A stretch of DNA of 64,000 bases from Micromonospora parathelypteridis (GCF_014201145.1 NZ_JACHDP010000001.1:4588001-4652000), one strand, 5' to 3'; shown: positions 51,828 through 60,583, counted from the stretch's first letter. Program-made: numbers and translations. The notes: a model not told the origin generated them from the sequence alone.

Positions 51828-52056
51828 ACCTGACTCGCTCGACGCCGTCCGTGCCGTGCTGGCCGCGCACCGGGCCGACCTCACCCGACGGTTCGCCGCC
51901 GTCGGCACCGGCATCGGCCGGCCCGACCCGTCCGGCCCGTATGTCATCACCGTCTACGTCACCAACCCCGTGTTGGTGGCCCTCACCAGCGAGCGCGTCG
52001 ACGGTGTCGCGCTGCGCTTCGTGCTCACCGGGCCGTTCGAGGCCCGCCGAACCTGA
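51820..52056 (+). CDS. 78-aa protein resembling the protease's amino-terminal domain
   Basis: Not assigned to a family with certainty. It has a helix (SLDAVRAVLAAHRADLTRRF), a Gly-rich turn AVGTGIGRPD, a strand YVITVYVTNP and an end VALRFVLTGPFEARR. The next protein has a similar order: LAYGRREVSG, LVVYVVRKVP, then VVETGPFFA. It could be a stand-alone propeptide- or inhibitor-like domain for the protease. GTG 51820 overlaps the PKD stop; GTG 51808 and 51811 are alternatives. Confidence 0.6.
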   Translation: MVEPDSLDAVRAVLAAHRADLTRRFAAVGTGIGRPDPSGPYVITVYVTNPVLVALTSERVDGVALRFVLTGPFEARRT

Positions 52057-52089
52057 TCCATCACCCCGTTGCACCGGCAGGAGGCGGCC

Positions 52090-53682
52090 ATGTCCAATCC
52101 GAACGACGACAGCTACGTCAAGGCCCGGGCGTTGGCTCGGGCAGCCCGTCAAGGACCACTGGCCGGGCTGCTCGGCGACCCGAACGTCAGCGGGCTCGCC
52201 TACGGCCGACGGGAGGTCAGCGGCCGCCGCACGGACGAGCCGGCCCTGGTCGTGTACGTGGTGCGCAAGGTGCCGAGGCAGTTCCTGCCCACCACCCGGC
52301 TGCTGCCGCGGCGGGTCTACTTCGGGCCCGACTTCGTCGAGGTCGACGTGGTGGAGACCGGACCGTTCTTCGCCCAGGAGTTCACCGCCCGGGAACGTCC
52401 GGCACCCAACGGGGTGAGCGTCGCGCACATCGACGTCACGGCCGGCACGCTTGGCGCGCTGGTCACCGACAACACCGACGGTTCGCTCTGCATCCTGAGC
52501 AACAACCACGTGCTGGCGAATTCCAACGCCGGGGCGATCGGCGACGCGATCGTGCAGCCCGGCTCGTACGACGGCGGCACCGCGCCGGCCGACACCATCG
52601 CCACGCTCAAGCGATTCGTCATGATCAACCCGGCGGGCAACCGGGTGGACTGCGCGATCGGCCAGGTCGCCCAGCCCAACGACGTGATCGACCGGGTCAA
52701 GGACGACATCTTCCCGGTGGCCAGCAGCGACCATCCGGCGATCGGTCTGCTCTTCGCCGGCTCGTGCAACCGGACTTTGATCAATCCCATCGACGAGGTG
52801 CTGCGCCAACTCGACGTGACCTTCCTGAGCGGCGCGGGTGCGATCGCCGGCGTCGACATCGGCAGCAACGTGGAGAAGGTCGGCCGGACCACGGAGTACA
52901 CCACCTCCACGGTGACCGAGCTGGATGTCAGCGCGAGCATCGACTACGGCCCCGGCGTCGGCGTGGCCACCTTCGAGGGCCAGATCGCCACGGCCCACCT
53001 GTCCGAGGGTGGCGACTCCGGGTCGGTGGTCTACCTGGGCGGCGAGGGTGGCAACGAGAGCGCCTGCGGCTGCGCCTCCAGCAGCGCCGCCCGCCGGGTC
53101 CTGGACCGTGACGTCGACCTCGACGTGGCGGTCGAGAAGGAGTTCCGGCAGCGCTACCTGCAGCAGACCAGGGTCGGCCGGTTCGCTGTCGACACCTACT
53201 TCGCCAACGAGGACGCGCTGGTGGCCCGGGCCCGTGCGTCGAAGCTCTCCGACGCCGATCGGCGGCACCTGCAGAAGCTCTACGACACCTACGCCGAGAC
53301 GGCCCGTGCGGCACTGCTCCAGCCGCAGCGGTCCGAGGCGACGCTCACGACCGAGCACCTCGACGAGGCCCGCAAGACGCTGCGCCGCTTCGCGGACCGG
53401 ATGACCGCCGAGGAGGTCTCCGCCGCCGAGGAGGTGCTGGCGCTGGCGAACGACGCCGTCGGTCGTACTCCGGTGGAGATCCTGCGGATGCTCGACGACG
53501 AGCAACTGCTGCACAAGGCGCAGGAACTTGTCGAGCGGGTGCCGACGCTGTGTGCTCCGGGCAGTGGCCGGCGGGGCGACGGTGGTTGTGGCTGCGGTGG
53601 CGGTGGGAGCGGTGGTGACCCCGGCCAACCGGCGGCTGAGAAGCCCACCAAGCCCAAGCCGAAGCCGAAGCGGAAGCGGTGA
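52090..53682 (+). CDS. NAL1-like trypsin-fold serine protease with basic tail
   Basis: A 530-residue protein without signal peptide. Residues about 1-110 form an amino-terminal domain (LAYGRREVSG ... LVVYVVRKVP ... VETGPFF) seen in NAL1-like proteases. The catalytic triad is readable: His in SNNHVLANSNAG (about 140), Asp in RVDCAIGQV (about 195), Ser in EGGDSGSVVYLGG (about 309). A helical region (about 350-480) follows, then a Cys/Gly-rich stretch CGCGGGGSGG and a Lys/Pro tail. CAGGAGG precedes ATG 52090. Its stop overlaps the polyprenyl synthase start as GTGA. Confidence 0.82.
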   Translation: MSNPNDDSYVKARALARAARQGPLAGLLGDPNVSGLAYGRREVSGRRTDEPALVVYVVRKVPRQFLPTTRLLPRRVYFGPDFVEVDVVETGPFFAQEFTARERPAPNGVSVAHIDVTAGTLGALVTDNTDGSLCILSNNHVLANSNAGAIGDAIVQPGSYDGGTAPADTIATLKRFVMINPAGNRVDCAIGQVAQPNDVIDRVKDDIFPVASSDHPAIGLLFAGSCNRTLINPIDEVLRQLDVTFLSGAGAIAGVDIGSNVEKVGRTTEYTTSTVTELDVSASIDYGPGVGVATFEGQIATAHLSEGGDSGSVVYLGGEGGNESACGCASSSAARRVLDRDVDLDVAVEKEFRQRYLQQTRVGRFAVDTYFANEDALVARARASKLSDADRRHLQKLYDTYAETARAALLQPQRSEATLTTEHLDEARKTLRRFADRMTAEEVSAAEEVLALANDAVGRTPVEILRMLDDEQLLHKAQELVERVPTLCAPGSGRRGDGGCGCGGGGSGGDPGQPAAEKPTKPKPKPKRKR

Positions 53683-54668
53683 CAGTGGGCAACGCAACCG
53701 GCCCGGACTGGCTGGCCAGCGCCCGTACCCTTGAGGCGCTGGCCGGCCTGGACCGGCGGATGCGGGAGGCCGTCGCCGCGTCGGACCCGGCCTTGTGGGC
53801 GATGGCGACGGCACTGCAACGCCGTGGCGGCAAGCGGATCCGTCCCGCGCTGCTGCTGGTCGCGGCTGAATTCGGCACCGTCCGTCCGGCACACCTGCTC
53901 GACGTCGCCGCGGCGTTGGAGTTGCTGCACCTCGCCTCGCTCTACCACGACGACGTGATGGACCGGGCCGTCACCCGGAGGCACGGCCCCAGCGTCAACG
54001 CCGAATGGGGCGAGCCGGCGGCCGTGGTGGCCGGGACCTTCCTGGTCGCCCGGGCGATCGCCCTGCTCGCCGCCTTCGACGACCGGTACGGCCGGGAGGC
54101 GGCCGCCGCGCTTGTCGCGCTCTGCACGGGCCAGCTCCGTGAGACGGAGAACGCGTTCTACACCGGACTGACCGAGGCCGAGCACCTGGAGATCATCGCC
54201 GGCAAGACGGCGACCCTGTTCGAGTTGCCCTGCCGGTTGGGCGCGCTGCTCGCCGGGGCACCGCCGGCGACCGTGGAGGCGCTCGCCGGGTACGGCCACG
54301 ACCTCGGAGTCGCCTTCCAGCTCACCGACGACGCGCTCGATGTGCGCGGCAGCTACGCGGCACTCGGCAAGCGGCCGCTGACGGACGTACGGGAAGGGGT
54401 CTACACCATGTCGGTGCTGCGGTTGCTGGCCCGCGACACACCGGCGGCCGGGCGGGTGCGCGACCTCCTGGAGGTACGCGAACCCACTCCGGCGGAGCTG
54501 GCCGAGGTGGCCGACCTGGTGGTCGCCTCGGGTGCGGTGGACGAGGTCCTCGCCGAGGCCCGGAGCAGGGCCGCGCAGGCCGCCCGGCGCCTGGACGCGC
54601 TGCCGCCAGGCCCGGCCCGGGACTCGCTGGTCCGACTCGCCGACTACGCCGTCAGCCGGGCGGGCTGA
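53679..54668 (+). CDS. Polyprenyl diphosphate synthase (trans-isoprenyl type)
   Basis: A 329-residue isoprenyl synthase condensing IPP with allylic diphosphates. The first Asp-rich motif YHDDVMDRAVTRRHG (DDxxD, about residue 89) and the second QLTDDALDVRG (DDxxD, about residue 217) are intact, as are KRIRPALLLVAAE and the GKTATLFELPCRLGALLAG helix. Chain length cannot be read safely. GTG 53679 overlaps the protease stop, an unusual partner; the fused reductase follows 1 bp after the stop. A substrate-supply role for that reductase is likely. Confidence 0.92.
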   Translation: MTVGNATGPDWLASARTLEALAGLDRRMREAVAASDPALWAMATALQRRGGKRIRPALLLVAAEFGTVRPAHLLDVAAALELLHLASLYHDDVMDRAVTRRHGPSVNAEWGEPAAVVAGTFLVARAIALLAAFDDRYGREAAAALVALCTGQLRETENAFYTGLTEAEHLEIIAGKTATLFELPCRLGALLAGAPPATVEALAGYGHDLGVAFQLTDDALDVRGSYAALGKRPLTDVREGVYTMSVLRLLARDTPAAGRVRDLLEVREPTPAELAEVADLVVASGAVDEVLAEARSRAAQAARRLDALPPGPARDSLVRLADYAVSRAG

Positions 54669-54669
54669 G

Positions 54670-56748
54670 ATGGTCACGCCGACCCCGACGATGGTTCCGG
54701 ACCGGCTCGACGGCTTCGACGCGATCGTGGTGGGCGCCGGCCCCGGCGGTGCGGCCGCGGCGTACCGGCTGGCGGTGTTGGGCCGCCGGGTCCTGTTGAT
54801 CGACCGGCGCGAGTTCCCCCGCGACAAGTGCTGCGGCGACGGCCTGACCCGCAGCGCCGTGCGTCTGCTCGCCGGAATGGGAGTGCTCGACGAGCTGACG
54901 GGCGCCCAGCGGGTCGACGGGGTGCGGATCCGGATGCGCGGGCGAGGTGGGCGCGACTTCCACTACGAGGACTCCGACGGCACCGGGTACGGCATGGTGG
55001 TGCCCCGGCTGGAGCTGGACGCGGTGCTCTGCCGCCGGGCGGTACGCGCCGGGGCGGTGCTCTGGACCGGGGCACGCGCCACGCGGCTGCTCGGCGGCGC
55101 CGCCGGGGTCCACGGCGTGCAGGTCGAGTACGAGGGCCGCCGATTCGCGCTGCGTGCCCCGGCGGTGGTCGCCGCCGACGGGGCCTCCTCGCGGCTGGCT
55201 CACCAGGCCGGGTTGCGTAGTCCGGACCGGGAGTGGACCGGGTTCGCCGCCCGGGGCTACTTCACCCAGGTGGCGGACCTCGACGAGTTGCTGGAGATCC
55301 ACCTACCGCTGGCGGACGTAACGGACCGACGGGTGCTGCCCTCCTACGGCTGGGTGTTCCCGGTCGGCGACGGGACGGCCAACGTCGGCGTGGGCCTCTT
55401 CGACCCGGCCCACCGGGAGAACGTCCGGTTGCTGTACGAGCGTTTCGTCGCCGAGTTGGCGGCGACCGATCACCGGTTTCGGGCGGCCCGTCCGGCCGGA
55501 CCGATGACCGGTGCGCCGCTGCGGCTGGACTTCGACCCGTCCCGGTGCGGTGTGCCGGGCCTGCTGCTGGTCGGCGACGCGGCGGGGCTGGTAAGCCCGT
55601 TCACCGGCGAGGGCATCAGCTTCGCCCTGGAGTCGGGCCTGCTCGCCGCCGACCGGATCGACACGGCGCTCCGTCGCGCCGGAGCAGGACCGGTGGATCC
55701 AGCTCCGTACGCCCGGCAGTTGGCCGCCCGGCAGTCCGGCTATTTCGAGACCGGTCGGTACTCGGTGCGCCGGTACCTGCTCGCCTGGCGGGTGCTCGAC
55801 GCCACGTTCGACGACGACCGCCCACTCTTCGCCCTCTGCCGCCGGCTGGCGCTCTTCCCGGACGGGGCGCGGGCCGGTGTCCTGCTGGACCCGCTGCCCC
55901 GGCCGGCTCCGGAACTCGCCCGCGACCTGCGGCGCGATCTCCTGGCGGTGGGCGAACTGCTGGCCGGCTGTGTTCGGGAGGACTGGCCGATGTTCGTCCG
56001 GCTCGGCGGGGTGGACGAGGATCTGTCGACCCTCTCGCTGCGTCCGGCGGTGCTGCTGCTGGTCGCCGCAGCGGTCGGGGGCCGTGAACACTCGCTACGG
56101 CACGCCCTCGCCGCGGCGGTGGACCTGGGTCTGCTCGCCGGGTTGGCGGTGGACAGCGCCCGGGAGGAGACCCGGTCGGCCGGGCCCCGACCGACGCCGT
56201 GGGGCAACCGGTTCGCGGTGTTGGTCGCGGACTTCCTGTTGGCCCGCGCGTACGAGTTCGCCGCGCAGGGCGGTGGCCCGGTGGTCGCCGAGTTCGCCGA
56301 GGCGTTGACCGTGGCCTGTGAGGGTCGGGCTCTGGAGTTGCGTGACGACCCGTCGTCGGCCGGTGGTCCTGTCCTGGCCGGGCGGGCCGCCATCGCGTTC
56401 GAGTTGCCGTGTCGGCTCGGCGGTCGGCTCGGAGGCGCCCGGGTGCCGGTGGTGAACGCGTTGGCCGCGTACGGTCGCGAGGTCGGTGCGGCCTACGCCC
56501 TCGGCGAGCAGCTTCGGGAGCTGGCAGGGGCGTCCCGGTGGGGCGGGTCGGCGCAGCCCGGGGCGGCTACGCGCGACGACCCTCGGGTGGCCGGGCTGCT
56601 CGGCCTGGTCGCCGAGCACGCCCAACGGGCGCGCGAGGCGCTGCGGGTGGTGCCCGCCGGCCCGGCCCGCGAGCTGCTGGCTCGGCTGGCCGCCCCCGGG
56701 CTGCCGGGCCCCGTGGACCCCGAAGGCAGGGTGATGTCGGTCACGTAG
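54670..56748 (+). CDS. Geranylgeranyl reductase-family flavoprotein fused to a degenerate polyprenyl synthase domain
   Basis: A 692-residue protein in two parts. Residues about 18-415 are a GGR-type FAD oxidoreductase: FAD motif VVGAGPGGAAAAYRL, the diagnostic DKCCGDGLTRSAVRLL, and the second FAD segment LLVGDAAGLVSPFTGEGISF; such enzymes hydrogenate isoprenoid double bonds. Residues about 440-690 resemble the synthase next door (RPAVLLLVAAAVGG; AIAFELPCRLGGRLGG), but the first motif region reads LAVDSAREE and the second ALGEQLRELAG, so both DDxxD motifs are gone. I know of no described fusion of this kind. Confidence 0.85.
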   Translation: MVTPTPTMVPDRLDGFDAIVVGAGPGGAAAAYRLAVLGRRVLLIDRREFPRDKCCGDGLTRSAVRLLAGMGVLDELTGAQRVDGVRIRMRGRGGRDFHYEDSDGTGYGMVVPRLELDAVLCRRAVRAGAVLWTGARATRLLGGAAGVHGVQVEYEGRRFALRAPAVVAADGASSRLAHQAGLRSPDREWTGFAARGYFTQVADLDELLEIHLPLADVTDRRVLPSYGWVFPVGDGTANVGVGLFDPAHRENVRLLYERFVAELAATDHRFRAARPAGPMTGAPLRLDFDPSRCGVPGLLLVGDAAGLVSPFTGEGISFALESGLLAADRIDTALRRAGAGPVDPAPYARQLAARQSGYFETGRYSVRRYLLAWRVLDATFDDDRPLFALCRRLALFPDGARAGVLLDPLPRPAPELARDLRRDLLAVGELLAGCVREDWPMFVRLGGVDEDLSTLSLRPAVLLLVAAAVGGREHSLRHALAAAVDLGLLAGLAVDSAREETRSAGPRPTPWGNRFAVLVADFLLARAYEFAAQGGGPVVAEFAEALTVACEGRALELRDDPSSAGGPVLAGRAAIAFELPCRLGGRLGGARVPVVNALAAYGREVGAAYALGEQLRELAGASRWGGSAQPGAATRDDPRVAGLLGLVAEHAQRAREALRVVPAGPARELLARLAAPGLPGPVDPEGRVMSVT

Positions 56749-56967
56749 CGGCGACGGGCGGGCCCGCCTGGGGCTCCGGTGCGAGTGATCGGCGCTCCAT
56801 CTGGCAGAATGGGTCGCTGGTATCCGGCGCGCGTCCGGCGCCCTCTAACCCGGGCACGTCGCTAGTCCACCGAGTAGTCTCCGGCCCAACCCCACGGGTC
56901 CGGTCGGCGCTCACCCATGCACACCGCCCGTACGGGTCGGTGAGATCGCAACAGGAGCGAAACAACT

Positions 56968-57453
56968 GTGGCCGTAAAGATCCGGCTCCTGCGGATGGGC
57001 AAGATCCGCAACCCGCAGTACCGCATCGTCGTCGCCGACTCGCGCACCAAGCGTGACGGCCGGGCGATCGAGTTCGTCGGTGTGTACCAGCCGAAGGAAG
57101 ACCCTTCGATCATCGAGGTCAAGTCGGAGCGGGTCCAGTACTGGCTGTCCGTCGGCGCTCAGCCGAGCGAGGCGGTTCAGCGGCTGCTGGAGCTGACCGG
57201 TGACTGGCAGAAGTACAAGGGCCTGCCGGCCCCGCCGCCGCTCCTGGTCGCCCCCGAGCGGGCCGACCGCAAGGCGGCGTACGAGGCTGAGGCGAAGGCT
57301 GCCGCCGGGCTCGCCCCGGAGACCCCGGCCAAGCCGGCCAAGAAGGCCGCCAAGGCTGCCGAGGCTCCGAAGACCGAGGCTGCGGCTGAGGCGCCGAAGA
57401 CCGAGGCTCCGGCCGAGGCTCCCGCCGCTGCCGACGCCGGTGAGCAGGCCTGA
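56968..57453 (+). CDS. rpsP: 30S ribosomal protein S16
   Basis: A 161-residue protein; the first roughly 85 residues are S16 ([45 protein letters not shown]). The rest is an Ala/Lys/Pro/Glu-rich tail with repeated EAPKTEA units, common in actinobacteria and probably disordered on the ribosome surface. GTG 56968 follows CAGGAG. CAGAAT at 56805 is a candidate -10, giving a leader of about 150 nt. It heads the rpsP-khpA-rimM-trmD run. Confidence 0.96.
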   Translation: MAVKIRLLRMGKIRNPQYRIVVADSRTKRDGRAIEFVGVYQPKEDPSIIEVKSERVQYWLSVGAQPSEAVQRLLELTGDWQKYKGLPAPPPLLVAPERADRKAAYEAEAKAAAGLAPETPAKPAKKAAKAAEAPKTEAAAEAPKTEAPAEAPAAADAGEQA

Positions 57454-57454
57454 C

Positions 57455-57688
57455 ATGCCTCTGCGTCCGGCGTTGGAGCACCTGGTCAAGGGCATCGTCG
57501 ACCACCCGGACGACGTCCGGGTGCGGATGGTCGATTCCCGTCGGGGCAAGCGGCTCGAAGTCCGCGTGCACCCCGAGGACCTCGGCACTGTGATCGGGCG
57601 GTCCGGCCGGACCGCCAAGGCGCTGCGCCAGGTGATCGGCTCCATCGGCGGGCGCGGGGTACGCGTCGACATCGTCGACTCGTACTGA
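57455..57688 (+). CDS. khpA: KH-domain RNA-binding protein KhpA
   Basis: A 77-residue single KH domain with the G-x-x-G loop in LGTVIGRSGRTAKALRQVIG. KhpA-type proteins bind RNA, often with KhpB, and affect cell size and division. ATG 57455 is 1 bp after rpsP, and its TGA overlaps the rimM ATG, so it is part of the ribosomal operon. Confidence 0.94.
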   Translation: MPLRPALEHLVKGIVDHPDDVRVRMVDSRRGKRLEVRVHPEDLGTVIGRSGRTAKALRQVIGSIGGRGVRVDIVDSY

Positions 57689-58239
57689 TGCAGCTCGTCG
57701 TCGGCAGGATCGGCAAGCCGCACGGTGTCCGCGGTGAGGTCACCGTGGAAGTGCGGACCGACGAGCCCGAAGCACGGTTCGCCCCCGGCACAGTGCTGCG
57801 CACTGAGCCGGGGGCGACACCCCCTCCTGCGGACGGACCCGGGGTGCTGTTCCGGGTTCCGGCGGAGCTGACCATCGAGGAAGCCCGCTTCCACCAGGGT
57901 CGGATGCTTGTCGCTTTCGAGGGCATCCTGGACCGCGATGGCGCCGAGGCGCTGCGCGGGACGCTGCTCGTGGTGGACAGCACCGACGTGGCCCCGCCGG
58001 ACGATCCGGAGGAGTTCCACGACCACCAGTTGGTCGGGTTGGCCGTGGTGACCCCGGCCGGCGAACGGCTGGGCGAGGTCGCTCGGATCGACCACGCACC
58101 CTCCTCCGACCTGCTGGTGCTGCGACGCCCCGAGGGGCGTACCGCGTTGATCCCGTTCGTCCGGGCGATCGTTCCGGAGGTCGACCTCGCCGGTGGACGG
58201 GTGATCGTCGACCCGCCGGCCGGACTGCTCGATCTTTAG
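57688..58239 (+). CDS. rimM: Ribosome maturation factor RimM
   Basis: A 183-residue 30S assembly factor that binds S19 and helps form the 16S head. The amino-terminal RimM domain ([20 protein letters not shown]) is joined to a carboxy-terminal PRC-barrel ([19 protein letters not shown], ending [20 protein letters not shown]). ATG 57688 overlaps the khpA stop. trmD begins 10 bp downstream. Confidence 0.95.
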   Translation: MQLVVGRIGKPHGVRGEVTVEVRTDEPEARFAPGTVLRTEPGATPPPADGPGVLFRVPAELTIEEARFHQGRMLVAFEGILDRDGAEALRGTLLVVDSTDVAPPDDPEEFHDHQLVGLAVVTPAGERLGEVARIDHAPSSDLLVLRRPEGRTALIPFVRAIVPEVDLAGGRVIVDPPAGLLDL

Positions 58240-58249
58240 GACCACCCCC

Positions 58250-59023
58250 ATGCGCGTCGACGTCGTGTCGATCTTTCCGGAGTACTTCGCCCCGCTGGAC
58301 CTGTCGCTGATCGGGCGGGCGCGGGCCAACGGCGTACTCCAGCTTGCCGTGCACGACCTGCGGACCTGGACCCACGACGTGCACCGCACGGTCGACGACA
58401 CCCCCTACGGCGGTGGGCCGGGGATGGTGATGCGCCCGGAGCCGTGGGGGGAGGCGCTGGACGCCCTCGCGCCGGCCGAGGCCCCGCCGCCCCGGCTGCT
58501 GGTGCCGTCGCCGGCCGGTGTGCCGTTCACGCAGGCCATGGCGTACGAGTTGGCCGCCGAGTCGCATCTGCTCTTCGCCTGCGGCCGTTACGAGGGAATC
58601 GACCAACGCGTGTTGGCGCACGCCGCCACCCGGATGCCGGTCACCGAGGTCTCGCTCGGTGACTACGTGCTCTTCGGCGGCGAGGTCGCGGTCCTGGTGA
58701 TGCTGGAGGCGGTCACCCGGCTGCTGCCGGGGGTGCTGGGCAACGCGGGCTCGTTGGACGAGGAGTCGCACGCCCACGGGCTGCTGGAGGCCCCGATCTA
58801 CACCAAGCCGCCGAGCTGGCGCGGGCACGACGTGCCGGAGGTGCTCCGCTCCGGCGACCACGGCAAGATCGCCCGCTGGCGGCGCGAGGAGGGTCTGCTG
58901 CGGACCGCCGCCCGGCGCCCCGACCTGCTCGCCGCGCTGCCCGCCGATCGGCTCGACAAACGGGACATCGCGGCACTGGACCGGGCCGGATTTCAGTCGT
59001 CACCGGGGGATGTGGCAAAGTAG
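58250..59023 (+). CDS. trmD: tRNA (guanine(37)-N1)-methyltransferase TrmD
   Basis: A 257-residue SPOUT-class enzyme making m1G37 in tRNAs, preventing +1 frameshifts. [32 protein letters not shown], the knot segments [12 protein letters not shown] and [20 protein letters not shown], and the carboxy-terminal [19 protein letters not shown] region are all present. It is in the conserved rimM-trmD-rplS order. Its stop is followed by a 143-bp structured leader to rplS. Confidence 0.97.
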   Translation: MRVDVVSIFPEYFAPLDLSLIGRARANGVLQLAVHDLRTWTHDVHRTVDDTPYGGGPGMVMRPEPWGEALDALAPAEAPPPRLLVPSPAGVPFTQAMAYELAAESHLLFACGRYEGIDQRVLAHAATRMPVTEVSLGDYVLFGGEVAVLVMLEAVTRLLPGVLGNAGSLDEESHAHGLLEAPIYTKPPSWRGHDVPEVLRSGDHGKIARWRREEGLLRTAARRPDLLAALPADRLDKRDIAALDRAGFQSSPGDVAK

Positions 59024-59064
59024 GGGGGTTGCCGCATCCGCCCGCGCCCGTGGGCGGCTGCGAG

Positions 59065-59107
59065 GATCCCCGACCGGGGTCGGCTCGCCGACCACCACCC
59101 GGGGATC
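59065..59107 (+). promoter_or_regulatory. Nested stem-loop in the rplS leader
   Basis: GATCCCCG (59065-59072) pairs with CGGGGATC (59100-59107) and encloses GGTCGG-CTCG-CCGACC (59078-59093). The structure lies about 60 nt before the rplS ATG. It may be an autoregulatory L19-binding leader or an intergenic attenuator; I do not recognise a known motif. Confidence 0.55.
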
Positions 59108-59166
59108 AGAATCACCCACCCGCGCACCGAGTGACGGTGCGCCGTGAGCCTTACGAGGACGCAGCG

Positions 59167-59523
59167 ATGAACATCCTGGACGCCCTTGACGCCCAGTCGA
59201 AGCGGACCGACCTTCCCGACTTCCGGGCCGGTGACACCGTCAAGGTGCACGCCCGCGTCGTCGAGGGCAACCGGTCCCGTGTCCAGATCTTCCAGGGCGT
59301 CGTGATCCGCCGCCAGGGTGACGGTCTGCGCGAGACCTTCTCGGTCCGCAAGGTCAGCTTCGGTGTCGGCGTCGAGCGGACCTACCCGCTCAACGGCCCG
59401 GGCATCGACCGGATCGAGATCGTGACCCGCGGTGACGTGCGTCGCGCCAAGCTGTACTACCTGCGCGAGCTCCGCGGCAAGAAGGCCAAGATCAAGGAGA
59501 AGCGGGAGAAGCTGCCCAGCTGA
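59167..59523 (+). CDS. rplS: 50S ribosomal protein L19
   Basis: A 118-residue ribosomal protein at the subunit interface. [35 protein letters not shown] and [20 protein letters not shown], ending in [20 protein letters not shown], match the family throughout. ATG 59167 begins [21 protein letters not shown] just upstream is a modest ribosome site. It is preceded by a structured leader and followed by two hairpins. Confidence 0.97.
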   Translation: MNILDALDAQSKRTDLPDFRAGDTVKVHARVVEGNRSRVQIFQGVVIRRQGDGLRETFSVRKVSFGVGVERTYPLNGPGIDRIEIVTRGDVRRAKLYYLRELRGKKAKIKEKREKLPS

Positions 59524-59560
59524 CCCCCCGCTCGCCACGCCGCCTGACCTGCGCGTATGC

Positions 59561-59595
59561 CGTGACGACCAGACCGCACTACCCTGGTCGTCACG
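59561..59595. promoter_or_regulatory. 12-bp perfect inverted repeat with a -10-like loop
   Basis: CGTGACGACCAG (59561-59572) and CTGGTCGTCACG (59584-59595) flank an 11-nt loop. TACCCT, a -10-like hexamer, starts in the loop and runs into the right arm. It could be a terminator of rplS or an operator over a lepB promoter. Confidence 0.5.
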
Positions 59596-59643
59596 GGCGC
59601 AGCAAAGCGGCGGGCCCGCCCACGTGGCGGGCAGCCGTCCACT

Positions 59644-59690
59644 ACCGCCCGTGGAGCCTCGACGAGGCTCCCGGGCGGTGGTGTTTCTGT
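59644..59690 (+). terminator. Long hairpin terminator before lepB
   Basis: ACCGCCCG/CGGGCGGT and GGAGCCTC/GAGGCTCC form a 16-bp stem with one bulged T and a GAC loop, followed by GTGTTTCTGT. It probably ends the rpsP-rplS transcript, and it makes starts of lepB upstream of 59690 unlikely. Confidence 0.7.
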
Positions 59691-59706
59691 GGACCGGGGA
59701 GTGCGC

Positions 59707-60573
59707 GTGCAGACGCTTGACGAGGACGGCACCGTAGATCCGTGGCGCCGGCGGGCCCGCCGCAGCCGGCGGCAGATGCCCCTCTGGCAGGAGCTTCCGC
59801 TGCTGCTGGTCGTCGCGTTCTGCCTCGCGGTGCTGATCCGCACCTTCCTGCTGCAGGCGTTCTTCATCCCGTCCGGCTCGATGGAGGACACGCTCCTCAT
59901 CGGGGACCGGGTGCTGGTCAACAAGGTCGTCTACGACGTCCGTGACCCGGTACGCGGCGAGGTGGTGGTCTTCCGGGGCACCGACCGCTGGGCGCCGCAG
60001 GTCGACGAGCAGCCCGAGCCGGGCTTCGCCGGCAAGCTGACCCGGACCGTCGGCGACCTGGTTGGGGTGAGTCGCCCCGGTGAGAAGGACTTCATCAAGC
60101 GGGTGATCGGCCTACCCGGCGACCGGGTCAAGTGCTGCGACAGCCAGGGTCGGGTGACCGTCAACGGCACGCCGCTCAACGAGCCGTACGTCCTGCGGGA
60201 CTCTCCACTGGACCTGCCGCCCAACCCGTCGGAGTGCCGCTCCCGGCGCTTCGACGAGGTCGTCGTACCGCCCGGTCAGATCTTCGTGATGGGCGACCAC
60301 CGCGAGGTCTCCCAGGACGCCCGCTGCCAGGGCCCGGTGCCGATCGACAACGTGGTCGGCCGGGCCTTCATGGTGGTCTGGCCCTCGTCGCGGTGGAGTT
60401 CGCTGTCGGTGCCGTCGACGTTCGACGACGTGTCCGGGCCGGGCGCGGCATCCTCGGGCGCGCCCCCGGTGCGACCGACCCCACAGGGCGGTGTGCTGCT
60501 GATTCTCCCGTTGGCTGCCGCCCTACGGGGTTCCCGCGCGTTCCGGACGATGACGTCCAGTTCGGCAACGTAG
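59707..60573 (+). CDS. lepB: Type I signal peptidase (first of two)
   Basis: A 288-residue membrane protease cleaving Sec and Tat signal peptides outside the membrane. One amino-terminal transmembrane helix (ELPLLLVVAFCLAVLIRTFL) precedes the catalytic Ser in FFIPSGSMEDTLLIGDRVLV; the catalytic Lys is in DFIKRVIGLPGDRVKC and box E is VMGDHREVSQDAR. A 25-residue insertion lies before the Lys box, and the carboxy end has a second hydrophobic segment (LLILPLAAALRGS). GTG 59707 has GGGGAG 5 nt upstream; GTG 59689 falls in the terminator. Confidence 0.93.
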   Translation: MQTLDEDGTVDPWRRRARRSRRQMPLWQELPLLLVVAFCLAVLIRTFLLQAFFIPSGSMEDTLLIGDRVLVNKVVYDVRDPVRGEVVVFRGTDRWAPQVDEQPEPGFAGKLTRTVGDLVGVSRPGEKDFIKRVIGLPGDRVKCCDSQGRVTVNGTPLNEPYVLRDSPLDLPPNPSECRSRRFDEVVVPPGQIFVMGDHREVSQDARCQGPVPIDNVVGRAFMVVWPSSRWSSLSVPSTFDDVSGPGAASSGAPPVRPTPQGGVLLILPLAAALRGSRAFRTMTSSSAT

Positions 60574-60576
60574 GCT
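60571..60576 (+). promoter_or_regulatory. -10 box TAGGCT, leaderless second lepB
   Basis: TAGGCT overlaps the stop codon of the first lepB (its TAG is the stop) and lies exactly 7 nt before GTG 60584. Internal leaderless promoter. Confidence 0.6.
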
Positions 60577-60583
60577 CCTTGGC

